NCBI GenBank assembly: GCA_003427395.1
Contig: BFEA01001077.1
Span: forward strand, 61,539-125,538
Reading direction: 5' to 3'
DNA length: 64,000 nt
DNA from: Chara braunii
Taxonomy: Eukaryota; Streptophyta; Charophyceae; Charales; Characeae
The translations under genes were made by a program, and so were the position numbers. The first letter of the stretch is position 1; every line of letters starts with the position of its first letter. Positions 31,051 through 41,019 of the stretch are shown in pieces. The notes beneath the pieces were generated by a model. The model made no database searches and was not told the origin of the DNA. It saw only the letters and a program-made list of their open reading frames with translations.

Positions 31051-32803
31051 TTGGGACGACTGGACTACCAGGAACTCACCCTCCGATACCAGACTACTAG
31101 AGGGTTCGATAACAGGACGAGACAAAGATTGAAGACGATCCTATCGAAAGTGATTAATGATAAACTAGGAATGAACATTAGGAAGAGACAGATAATCCGA
31201 CTTCCATTTGATGATAGGATAATCAAAAGGGAGGTAGATGCGGTGTGCCGGCTAAAGGTAGGCGAACTGGAGCTGCAACCTGACGTTGCTGATATTGTAC
31301 GGAGGAAGTTACGAGTCGTTTGGACCAAACGCCAGACGGTTGGGGACATCCTCCATAACCATCGAGCGTATGCTCGCTCGAATGGATGCATCTGCCCCTG
31401 TGCAGATAGTGCCCTACCCATGAAGGACGGACATGTGCAATGCCGCCTCTCAACTTGGACGCTCCATCATTTTTGCAGAACGCGAAGAACATCCCAGCGC
31501 TGGACACGAGATCACTGCTGGGAGGAATTGCAATTGCAATCACTGAAGGACTGGGGTGCCTATATAGTAAGAGAAGGAAAGTGCTCACGGTAGATACTGC
31601 TGAGCTGCGAAGATGTATCGGACCAAGTGATGGCGCAAATGATTGGTACCGGGAAACAATCGAATGGACGGCCAAATTGGCCGGCTTCGTGAGGATGCCG
31701 ATGGATAGGAATCCTGGCGCCACCTACATGGTCTGTCCATATATCTACACAAGGGCACTGCGTGACCTATAACACCTGCCTGGAACTCTCCAATGAAAGA
31801 AGCGGCAAGGAGGACTGCGAAGGCGCTTCAATGCATGCTTGACTTGCTAGGAAAGGGGCTGCACTTCAATGTCAAATCGATCGAAGATGCGATGCTCAGA
31901 ATCAAGAAGTGGGGTGATGAGACGAACGATGACTCTGGCATTATCGTAGCGACTTTCGACATCAAAAACATGTTTGCGGAGCTGCGACATGAAGCTGCGA
32001 TCGACGCGGTAGAATGGATCGTGGAAATCATGCACTCCAAAGGCTTTGACAGAGTGAACGTCAGTTGTCGAGGGGAGCAACCATCGATGGAAAGAAGATC
32101 CCGTGAAGGCTACTTTACAGTGAAATTTTACACCATTCGCCAATGGGTGGCCTACGAACTGCAACACTCCTACAGTAAGGCTGAGGGCGAGGTGATCAAA
32201 CAGCAGCAAAGGATTCCGATGGGCGGGAGCACGAGCCCGACACTCGCCTGCATTCTACGTGCAAGAAGCGAGACCCTATTCAATCATGACCTTTGCTCTG
32301 ATAGGAAGAGACTGAAAGGTCTCCGGCTGATGGACGACCTGCTGGTGATGGTCAGATATCGCAAGACGAACACGGGTACTGCATCCAGCGCAAGAGATAT
32401 CATTGAGAGAGTTCAGCAGTGCTACCCGGATGAACTCTCCCTCCAACGAATGGATGATGGCGACAATGTGCTCAAATTCCTTGGCTGCCTCGTATGTATC
32501 GACCAAGAGGGACCAAGCATCTTCAGGATGCTTGACCCCAAGAACCGTGGAAGGATCGCCAAAGGGGAGAGTCTGGAGTATCACACAATCCAGGATTTCC
32601 GATCCTACAACGACAAACAGGTAAAGATGTCTGCAATCGCCAGCCAACTCCATCGCATTAGACGCTGCACGACCGACCACCCTTGCTCGGCGCTGCCAGT
32701 CCTGAGTCTGAAGAAGGAATGGACACTCAGAGGACACCCTGAATGGATCCTCAAGAAAGCAGCTTGCAATTTCCACGCTCGGGTCAAGAATCCGCCATCT
32801 TAG
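31051..32803 (+). pseudogene. Penelope-like reverse transcriptase (frameshifted)
   Basis: The RT is spread over three frames (31051-31593, 31440-31772, 31793-32803). The first piece carries KRQTVGDILHNH and a Cys-rich NGCICPC. The last holds the catalytic part: VATFDIKNMFAEL (motif A Asp), QRIPMGGSTSPTLAC (motif B), LMDDLLVMVRY (motif C, with DD preserved) and LKFLGCLV (motif D/E). It ends KNPPS at 32803, inside the right pLTR. Motif B with SPTLA and the Met-Asp-Asp are unlike the LINE and Gypsy RTs of this window. Catalytic Asps are intact; two frameshifts inactivate the copy. Confidence 0.85.
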
Positions 32804-32850
32804 CTCAAACTACTAACGACGAATGACTGACCTCCATCCTAACAAGGATG

Positions 32851-32852
<2 letters not shown>

Positions 32853-32934
<82 letters not shown>

Positions 32935-32983
32935 NNNNNNNNNNNNNNNNNNNNNNNNNNNNNNNNNNNNNNNNNNNNNNNNN

Positions 32984-33051
<68 letters not shown>
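32853..33051. repeat. (GA)n microsatellite with assembly gap (32935-32983)
   Basis: Pure GA dinucleotides on both sides of a 49-base N run. The left pLTR has the corresponding tract at 28047-28140. Confidence 0.97.
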
Positions 33052-33055
<4 letters not shown>

Positions 33056-33398
33056 AGAGAGAGAGAGAGGGAGAGAGGGAGAAAGTGAGGAAAAGAAGGG
33101 CGTGAGTGAGGAAATATAGGCGAGTAAGAACCTTGGACTAGCTGGCAATATTTGGGCCTTCGCCCTCTCGCCTGGCACAGGCGGGGCAGGAGGTAAGTGT
33201 GAGTAATGCCCGCGGCCAGCTGTTCGGCAGATCCGACCGTTCCCTCTCTGCACCTCCCGCAGGCCTTGCCTTTTTCCTTTTCCCTTTTATTTATTTTTCT
33301 TTATTTTTCTTAGGAAGCGGGCTTTTGTAGCGTACCAGCGGACAGATAAAAGTATCCGGTTTGTTACTCTCGGCCTTTTTGGGTTCGGTGGATCTGGG

Positions 33399-33468
33399 TT
33401 GGCGGAGTGAGCCCCCCTGAGGATGGACGGTTGGCTACTGTCCGAAACGCGGCGTCGGGGAGAGCCGT
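33399..33468 (+). ncRNA. Hammerhead ribozyme motif in right pLTR
   Basis: Same architecture as the left copy: CTGAGGA (33417-33423), stem II GGACGG with CTGTCC, GAAA, short stem III, GTC with predicted cleavage after C33456, and stem I CCCC/GGGG. The one substitution within stem II (C to T) turns a G-C into a G-U pair, so the fold is kept. Confidence 0.8.
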
Positions 33469-33712
33469 GGAAGAGGAAGGATATGGCCGACACTTAAGAT
33501 GTTGCGTGTCGTTTTCTGAGAAATCGGACTTGGCATGATGAATCCTGGTGATGACTTCGAGCTCCTATGCTGACTGTGCTTGTTTCATGAATTCGAAGGA
33601 AAATCCAGGATAGGACACATACTGCTTATCTGTTGCATTGTGCATGTTCTGTTTGCTCGGTAAATTGCTGACGTGCGACAAGCCAGACCTATGGCAACTA
33701 TCACCTATGTGT

Positions 33713-34050
33713 TTTTTTTTTTTTTTTTTTTTTGGACCGGACATTTTTGCACCCCTTGGACCGGTCCAGAATGTCTGGTGTCCAGTGATGTCCGGAGCAC
33801 CGGACAGTCCAGACCGGTCCAGACGCTGCCAGTGGTCCGGAATACAGTCCGGACGTGTCCCGTGGAAAAACTTTAATGGCCAATTTGTGGAATATGTCTT
33901 GTTAATTTTAACAAAATGGCCGGTGGCCCTTTTTCCAGTGTTGTGACTACGATAGCGGCCTTCGATTTCGCTCTCTCTGACTACCAGCAGCGCAGATGGT
34001 ACGCGTTACCCTCGGCAGGTAGGGTCTGGAGAAAATGTGGGGAGGGCCAT
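33713..34050. repeat. T-run and GGTCCGGA-rich stretch
   Basis: Begins with a ~19-base T-run (33714-33733), followed by repeated 'ggaccgg', 'ggtccag' and 'gtccgga' words in both orientations up to about 33860. Internal dyads suggest a small repeat element, but I could not fix ends. No gene. Confidence 0.45.
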
Positions 34051-34580
34051 TTTCCAGGCCCTGCGTCGTTCAAGCTCAAAGCCTGAAAATAAGGGTCTGC
34101 AGACCCCATGACGGGTCAGCCTGAAAGCCTGGTACCCGGGGCCCACAGGCCCTGCATCGTTTCAGCCCAAAAAAGGCCTGAGCCTTTTCAGCCTGAAACT
34201 GAGGGCTATTTCCGGGCCTACAGGCCCCATGACGGTTCAGCCCAAAAGGCTGACACCTGGGGCCCACAGGCCCTGCATCGTTTCAGCCAAAAAAAGGCCT
34301 GAGCCTTTTCAGCCTGAAACTGAGGGCTATTTCCGGGCCTACAGGCCCCATGACGGTTCAGCCCAAAAGGCTGACACCTGGGGCCCACAGGCCCTGCATC
34401 GTTTCAGCCAAAAAAAGGCCTGAGCCTTTTCAGCTTGAAACTGAGGGCTATTTCCGGGCCTACAGGCCCCATGACGGATCAGCCCAAAAGCCTGACATCC
34501 GGGGCCCACAGGCCCTGCATCGTTTCAGCCTAAAAAAGGCCTGAGCCTTTTCAGCCTGAAACTGAGGGCTATTCTCGGGC
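34051..34580. repeat. 121-bp tandem repeat, ~4 copies
   Basis: A unit with 'caggccctgcatcgtttcag', 'aggcctgagccttttcagcc', 'gggctatttccgggcc' and 'ccccatgacgg' recurs every 121 bases (marker ATGACGG at about 34108, 34229, 34350, 34471). The first copy is diverged, the middle ones nearly identical. The three similar 64-aa ORFs are the repeat itself. Confidence 0.95.
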
Positions 34581-35630
34581 CCTCGTCAGACCGACCTACC
34601 CTGAAACAAGCACATTCGGGCATTGGCAGGAGTGACCTGCCCCTAAGTTTCCTCAGGGGCTAGCACGTTCAGGCATTGGCAAGAGCAGCCTCCTGGACGG
34701 GCCAGCACTATATAAGACTGGCTCGCCCTACAGGTTGACACAGAGACGAGAGGAGACTGCCCAGACACTCGACGTGCACTTCTTCAGGAGGCAGTAGTCT
34801 TCAGGATTCGGCTGCAATAGTGGAGTAGCGTTAGCAGTAGTCTTCAGCGTTGGGCGCTAGTAGCAGTAGGCTAGAGTAGTGGAGAGAGGAGGCTGGCGGA
34901 GGCAAGGGATGCTTACCTGTGGCGCCATAGCTCCAGCTTCGTCTTCGAAGTACCTGCAGCAGAGCGCCACTCACCGAGTGACTTACCTGAGGCGCCATAG
35001 CTCCAACTCGCCATCGAGGTACCCGCAACACAACGCCACCATCGCAGGTTAGTATCTGGCATCCAGAAGAGAGAGAGAGAGTTCTTCTTCTTCCTCCTCT
35101 TAGTCCACCATCTCTCTCCTACCCTCTCACTATCTGGCTTCACTGCTTTGGCAGTCTACGAGAGTGAGAGTGGTTCACTTGTAGGGGTACAGGCAGGGGT
35201 TGTCACGGGCATTGGCCCAGGATCTGGTTCGACATTTTTGGGTAGACATTGGTTGGACTTCGGCAAGGGACTACTTTGAACTTCGCTATTGCGATCTTAG
35301 TCTTCTCCCTTACCTCCATCTTCATCCTTTCTTCCCCCCTCCATTTTTCATCCGTGGTATCTCCCCATGTGCATGTATGCAAGAGGGACCTTCGTCAATG
35401 TATGCGGTCCCTTCCCTCCCTCTCACATTTCTGATGTATGATGGGATGTCGTAACAGTCCAGGTCAGGTTAGGACTTATCTCCAAGTCTTCCGCTGTGCT
35501 ATGCCATTGTTCATGTATCAGGATGTACACTGTCTGTTGATATTACGTTAGCAGTCCATTATCCATTCAGTCCTTTTATCACAATGCGGATCCTTGGCTG
35601 AACTCTCAGTGCCCCACTGGGAATGTAACA
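34581..35630 (+). repeat. Probable 5' LTR of Gypsy element 3 (left end uncertain)
   Basis: The right end is marked by a typical LTR terminus ...AATGTAACA at 35630, directly before a primer-binding site. A TATA-like 'ctatataag' at about 34706-34715 would suit an LTR promoter. The left boundary is not visible; the tandem array may lie inside or outside. No second LTR is in the window, because the element is truncated at its 3' side. Confidence 0.5.
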
Positions 35631-35632
35631 GT

Positions 35633-35644
35633 TGGTACCGGAGC
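35633..35644 (+). promoter_or_regulatory. Primer-binding site of Gypsy element 3
   Basis: TGGTACCGGAGC matches 10 of 12 bases of TGGTATCAGAGC, the site complementary to the 3' end of initiator tRNA-Met used by many plant Gypsy elements. It lies two bases after a CA-ending LTR, the expected spacing. Confidence 0.75.
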
Positions 35645-36482
35645 ACCGCACGTGGATCAGGACTACCTGATCAGACACGTGTACGGGGAGTTAGCTGGTG
35701 AAGAAGACTCGACGGACTTATTGGTTGGTTGAGCACACTAGTTAATCCCCAAAATTACAATTTTGACCCAACTGCCAAAAATCGAAATTTCTCATTTTTC
35801 TGGATTTCGTTTTTCCGTTATTTCTGATTGTGGAAAAATCGCAGTAGCACAACTCCTGAAATTTCTGTTGTCTTGACGAAATTCCGTTGTTGGAAATCCA
35901 GAATATGGTCAGAATATCTCTTTTTGAAAATCTCGATTTTGCAGTTTTTCGTACTTAAAAAATTCGGAATATGTTTCGAAGTTCGTTTTTTTTTTCAAAA
36001 CGGTACGGGAAATCTCTCTGGCAGTACTACTTTCCAAGTTGCGCATACTCTCATTAAAGCAAATCTGATTTTTTTTTTGTAATCATTTGCAGTCTGGAAG
36101 TCGAAATTTTTTCAGTTGTATTTCGTACTTCAGGGATTGAGGGAGCTTGCTGAACTTGCAAACAAATATTTTTTTCTCTTTTCTTTGTCCCCTCAAAATT
36201 TTGTTTTGCAAAGTTCAAACTTTTCTGTTTTGATTAGCGGCTCCTTATCTGGGCGATCTACCCCACCCACCCTCCCTATCTACGTTGTTTGCCACCTCTG
36301 ATCTCATCGTCTTTATCCATTCTGGGTATTCCCTGTGGTGACATTGGTAAGTTGCCACATCAGCGGGCCACGTCAGCAGGACACGTCAGCAGACCACGTC
36401 AGCAGGACACGTCAGCACACCAAGTCAGCAGGCCACGTCAACAGGGAGTGCCACGTCAACCACCCGAGCGGCGGGCCTGTTT
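35645..36482 (+). other. Leader of Gypsy element 3
   Basis: T-rich non-coding DNA followed (36356-36470) by a tandem array of 'ccacgtcagcagg'-type ~13-16-base units, 'cacgtcagca' recurring at least six times. No gene is supported before the gag frame. Confidence 0.6.
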
Positions 36483-37810
36483 ATGCTGAGGCGCTTGCAG
36501 ACAACCGTCATGGACCAGAAACCGGGGGAAACGGCGGAGGCATATCAGGACCGCATGCCGACTTTGATCATAGAAGCCAAGCAGCGGGCAGATGCAGTAG
36601 CAGCCGCAGAGAAGAAGAAGGCGGAGGATGCCGAGCAGGCACGATTGCTAGCTCTTGAACAGCAGTGCCTGCAGGCCGAGGCAGCAGCGAAGGTTGCAGA
36701 TGAAGAACGATTGAAGCGGCGTGAGAAGATTTTCAGCGGGGAGCAAGCATTACTCACATTGGCAGCGAAATGGCGAACGAAGGCGGAGACAGGGAAGATG
36801 GAGGAGAGCGAGAACAAGATTGCCCTCCTCCTCTCCATCTCACGGACCTCCTAGCAACGTGCATCGCACAATAGGAGGACATTCACAACCTTGACGCCGA
36901 GGTCAAATGCGTCCGCAGCCGCCTACAGCAGCTGGAGCAACGACCTATGGCCGCCCCCGTTGCAAGTGCCTCCAATACCTCTGACCGCCTCGACGCATCG
37001 GAGACTGACCTCAGCGCACTCAAGGACGACGCACGACTACAACAAACTGCTACTCAACAACTGGAGCAGCGGGTCTGTGCTGCCGCCGCCAGCCCGAGTT
37101 CGGGACAGCGCGAGTCAACTCCCAAATTTGACGATCAGGAGATCTTCTGCGATTCAACAAAGACGGATCCAGTTCAGTGGTTCCGCAAGTTTGAACTCAC
37201 TTTGCAGCTACACCTCGTCAGCGAATGCAAGCACCACGCATACTTATACTCCCGGTCGGGAGGCGAATGCCAGGCATGGCTGGACAATCTCTTGTCCCAG
37301 TACGGGGTGGTCGCTGCCGAGTTACACACGAAGATCAGTTGGGAAGACCTCAAGGCGGCGTGGCACAAGCGGTTCCAAGTGGAGCCGNCAGAGATCAAGG
37401 CCATGGACAAGCTCATGACCTTCNAGCAAGGCTCGCTGCCAAGCGTCGACTGGATTGCCGAGTACCAACGCTTGACATCCGTCCCAGGTCTCCCGATGGG
37501 CTTCAAAGCCATCAAGCACTACTTCATTTCGAGGTTGTGCCTGACGTTGAGCAACGCCTTGACGCATGTCGAGGACACACTGACAACGACGACGCAACTG
37601 TTCGATGAGGCCGCGCAGATTATCATCACGAACAAGGAGGCGAAGAACCTCACTCGTGTTGCGGCAGGCCCGAGCAAGGACCAACATCGGCCCAAGGTGG
37701 CCGTGGTAGCGGCGGCATCGCCAAGCAGCCAATCTAGCGAGGCAGAGTCTGCCAATGAAGGAGACAGACTCGCAGCTGCCCGGGATGGTGGTCGCCCCGG
37801 CCGAGGCTGA
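36483..37810 (+). pseudogene. Gypsy element 3 gag
   Basis: Two ORFs lie in tandem. 36483-36854 is an Ala/Glu/Lys-rich coiled-coil segment (QRADAVAAAEKKKAEDAEQA). 36947-37810 holds the capsid domain, with DPVQWFRKFELTLQL, AYLYSRSGGECQAWLDNL, ISWEDLKAAWHKRFQ and SLPSVDWIAEYQRL. These correspond to the W..kfe and F..RF features of Retrotrans_gag. The two are in different frames, separated by a stop at 36852. Two Ns (37388 and 37424) sit in it. The family differs from the gag of elements 1 and 2. Confidence 0.85.
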
Positions 37811-37849
37811 GGACGCGGCAAATCGAAGACAAACACCACATCAAACCCA

Positions 37850-38000
37850 GGGCCTGGCGCAGCAGCTCAGGGGCCGTGGACCCCCTACGGTCTTTCGGAG
37901 CAAGCTTACAAGCAACGCACGAAGTACCGTTTCTGGCTGTGGTGCAACAGCGACTGCCACGAGACAATGGGCTGCCCTACCAAGGGGAAGGGCAAGCAGG
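37850..38000 (+). pseudogene. Zinc knuckle of Gypsy element 3, first Cys lost
   Basis: The frame reads RFWLWCNSDCHETMGCP. Counting back from the intact C-x4-H-x4-C, the first Cys of a CCHC knuckle should be where Trp now stands (WLWC for CLWC). The basic KGKGKQGN tail then ends at a stop. Confidence 0.6.
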
Positions 38001-38499
38001 GAAACTGAGCGCTGCCGAGAGTGAGTTGACGACACTCTCTACACCTTCTGAATCGGTTTCTTCGCAAGTGACCGGCCTTCATTCCGGGGCGCATGCGGAA
38101 GTCGGCAGTCCTCTTCTTTATTCTTTTGAGGACTATGCTGCCCGGCTCGTTCCGACGCTGGGTTCTTCTGCTCAAGGACAAGACGTGTGTGCGGCATCTT
38201 CTCCGTCCGACAGCGGTTCTTCTTCGTCTTCAAGTGGTTCTCCACGGGATTCGGCGCGCGAGTTCAACATAGAGGAATTGGACCCGCTCACGTCTGAAGA
38301 TTTTGCATGGCTTCCTCTCCCGACCACGGGCCGCTTGCTGGGACCGCAATGCGCAGCACTCTGCGCCCATCTTAACAAGTACTTGTCCTTCTATGCACCA
38401 CCAACTTCGCCGACGGATGATGAGGTCGCGGTGGGGGACATCTTGGCATATGTTACCAAGGTGGCCCGCGAGTTTCGCACGCAGCGGTACGACGACAAT

Positions 38500-38850
38500 A
38501 ACGCGCCGCTGATGTATGTCTGCATCCAAGTTGGGCAAGCGTCCTGCAGTGCTTTGCTGGATAGCGGCACGACTCGCAACTTCATGAGCCAAACCTTTAT
38601 GCAAAGGGCTGGCCTTTTTGGCGCGCAGGTTTGAAGGAAGGCAAACACGGCGGCGATCAAGTTGGCGGATGGAAAGACGCAGCAACTTCTCGACCGTTAC
38701 ATCGAAGTCGTACCGGTGTACTTCGCACCTCATGCATGCAAACTGGTCACATTCGACATCTTGAACACAAACTTCGACATCATTCTGGGAATGCCTTGGC
38801 TCGCAAGTGCAGATCACACGGTCAACTTCCACCAGTGGACTCTCACCGTT
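38500..38850 (+). pseudogene. Gypsy element 3 aspartic protease
   Basis: SCSALLDSGTTRNFMSQTF gives the D-S-G variant of the catalytic triad at about 38558. The frame stops at 38632, and the next frame (from 38662) continues with FDIILGMPWLASADHTVNF, the hydrophobic motif near the end of Gypsy proteases. A single frameshift near 38635-38660 separates them. Confidence 0.85.
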
Positions 38851-39282
38851 CACGATGCCTTCGGCGCCGAGGTGCCGTGTACGATTCCTCTTTCGCACCC
38901 TTCGATCCGGTGCCAAGTCGTAACGGTCAAATCGTTCCGGGCTACATGTGCATATGAGCAACCCGACGAGATAGGCCTATGTTTCTTGCGGACCGTCGCA
39001 GTAGCCGACTCTTCACCATCGGACTTGTCTTCGGACCCCCGTGTGATACGGCTGCTTGACGAGTTCGCCGACATCTTCGAGCCACCTACCGGTGTGGTGC
39101 CGGATCGGCCGATCTCTCACGAGATCATTCTTGAGGCCGATGCCGTGACGCCGAAAGGTTGCTATCGGTGTCAAGTCCCAGTCAAGTCGCAGCTAAATTC
39201 CAGGAAGGGCCTAGGGAGTCGGGACAATCCAAATCTTTGTTGGCTGCGGCAATGCCCGATGAAATTGACAGGAGTCAGTTAG
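38851..39282 (+). pseudogene. Gypsy element 3 protease-RT linker and RT start, truncated
   Basis: The frame continues with LLDEFADIFEPPTGVVPDRP, followed by ISHEIILEADAVTP and GCYRCQVPVKSQL. These are the residues that lead into a Ty3-type RT ('lhEFaDvF...lPp.R...H.I.L......P....YR'). It then loses similarity at about 39190 and stops at 39280. No RT palm follows anywhere downstream, so the element is 3'-truncated here. Confidence 0.75.
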
Positions 39283-39289
39283 TGAGGAG

Positions 39290-39538
39290 GTACCAGCATG
39301 CAGAAAAGGGAGGCTGCAGCCTGGAACCTTTCTCTACTTTATGCGGAAGCACTGCTGCGTTATTATGTGCCAAGATCATAGACCCGGCGTGAACTGTGCC
39401 TGGCAAGGAAGTCGTGGGCAGTGCTCGGTGCCATGGCCGTAGGATAACGCGATGGAGAGAGGGGAGAGCAAGCCAGCATATTGTCAGAGAGATGGTGAGA
39501 TCTCTGTGTAGTAGTAGTAGGGGGGAGTGGCCGGAGGG

Positions 39539-39612
<74 letters not shown>

Positions 39613-40990
39613 CTTACCTGCTTGTTGTTGTTGATGGCTGCTATGGCCACAAAGCTTGAGAAACCTGTGGACATCATTTCAAGTTGGAAACAAGTTTTGA
39701 GTGTGGTCAAGATGAGTTAATCTTGCTGGCTTGGTGTGGATCCTTCTTTTTTTTAAGGGGTAACTATGGAGCAGTCACGAAAGCAGTTTGTAATTGCGTT
39801 TGAAACTGCGATTTAGCAGTTTAGTCAGAGCCCAAGTTTCAATTGCAGTTGAAACTCGGACTGCGCAGTTCAGTCAGGGCTCTCGTCTAGCCACAAACAG
39901 CAGATAAAAAATAAAAATAAAAAACAACATCCCTTATGCTGTGATTGCGGTCCTATACAGGATGCTAAAGTGTTTGTCTGGAAGCGAGGCAGTTAGCTGC
40001 CTCGCGTGGAATCCACCCTGCCTGGCTGGCAGGGCGCTACAAGGACCTCGCACAAGAAACAAAAAAGGAAAACGACATGTTTCATGTTCCTCACCTCCTG
40101 GCCAGAATTCCTCAAAGCACCGGTGAGGTGAGGGCCTTCCCGATGTAGGTGGATTGGAAGTTCCTCGTTTCTTTACATTTTTTTTTTTTTTGGACATAGC
40201 ATAGTTTCGTTGCAAGGGCAAAAGGAGGCCGGGAATCCCTCCACATCTCAACCCGGAAAGGAGAAACCAGCCTCAGAGAGGCCAACTGGAAACCGGGTCC
40301 AGTGTCCCATACACCTGTCAACAGCCTGCTATTTCTGAAAAAAAAACTGGAGAAAATCATATAACTAAATACTGTCGAAAGACACAAAGACACAAAGAAA
40401 GCTGGGTCCAGCGACTCTCGTCTTTCATCTAACAGTTCTTCCAAAAAGGGACTGAAACTGAAATCTCCATAAAAGGCAGCTGCTACGAAAATCCTCTGAG
40501 AACAAAAATGCTACCAAATTTAGAGAGGTGGGCTTCTGTTATGGATAGCCCGCAGCAACTACTGAGTAAACTAGCAACGGACTAATACCTGATAACAGTG
40601 AAGAAGGAGACAATCAGTAGGCTTGTGCTGGAAACCGAGAGCAGCGTCTCTTAATTTTCACCCTAGGGGCAATTAGTCTACTGTTCCTGTCCCAAATTAA
40701 TAACAGAGGCAAAAGGCCTGTGCTGGAAACCGGGTCCAGCGTCCCTGAGTTGCCAACTGATAATCAGCAAAAGAGCAAACGGGGAGCCTAAAACGGCATT
40801 AGAAGACCCGGAGGCAGGAAGTCTGATCTTTCTAGGTGAGTACCCCTACTAGGCTTTGAGTCCCCTTGAGTCCCGGACCTGCGACCAATGGACTAAAACG
40901 TCTGACAGAGGTCCTATGTACGGGGTTGGGTTAACCATTTGGAGAAGTTGATCCTACCTTCCGGGGAGATCGTCGCAACTTTGTTGTCCT
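39290..40990. repeat. Intergenic region of dispersed repeats
   Basis: Contains a GA microsatellite (39541-39612) and an element with 'gcagtttgtaattgcgtttg' and 'gcagtttagtcag' motifs (39770-39880). That element matches, in inverted orientation, about 56935-57050. It also holds a stem GAGGCAG/CTGCCTC (about 39986-40005), a T-run (40180-40193) and several copies of a ~23-base motif CTGGAAACCGGGTCCAGCGT... (40285-40308, 40628-40650, 40723-40745). Part of the right side is probably the 3' untranslated region of the - strand LINE. No gene is supported. Confidence 0.55.
39541..39612. repeat. (GA)n microsatellite
   Basis: Uninterrupted GA dinucleotides with one AA near the end. Confidence 0.97.
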
Positions 40991-41019
40991 TTGCCCAGGT
41001 TTTCCTAAGTCTGAGCTGG

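Larger units (their letters stand above)
27879..33707 (+). mobile_element. Penelope-like retroelement with N-terminal GIY-YIG order and two pLTRs
   Basis: Two direct repeats (27879-28787 and 32680-33707) bracket a coding interior of ~3.9 kb. The interior carries, in order, a CCHC/coiled-coil ORF (28949-29959), a GIY-YIG-like nuclease (30224-30895) and a reverse transcriptase in several frames (31051-32803). In canonical Penelope elements the GIY-YIG domain follows the RT. The nuclease-first order is what has been reported for the Chlamys-type clade of green algae and relatives. The right repeat includes the end of the RT ORF, as in Penelope elements, where a partial copy precedes a full one. 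Both repeats contain a hammerhead-ribozyme motif and a long GA tract. Frameshifts show that this copy is no longer autonomous. Confidence 0.85.
32680..33707 (+). repeat. Right pLTR of Penelope-like element
   Basis: Second copy of the direct repeat; it includes the RT 3' end, a palindrome CTCCATCC/GGATGGAG (32831-32852), a long GA tract with a gap, and a hammerhead motif. Identity to the left copy ends at about 33707, just before a T-run. Confidence 0.9.

Noticed and set aside
32813-33253. ORFs of repeating Arg-Glu or Leu-Ser
   Set aside because: Translations of the GA/CT tract in the pLTR. The same holds at 28011-28318, 39363-39710 and 58278-58834.
34108-34544. Three similar 64-aa ORFs
   Set aside because: The 121-bp period is not a multiple of three, so they are not a protein repeat. 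They are the tandem DNA repeat.
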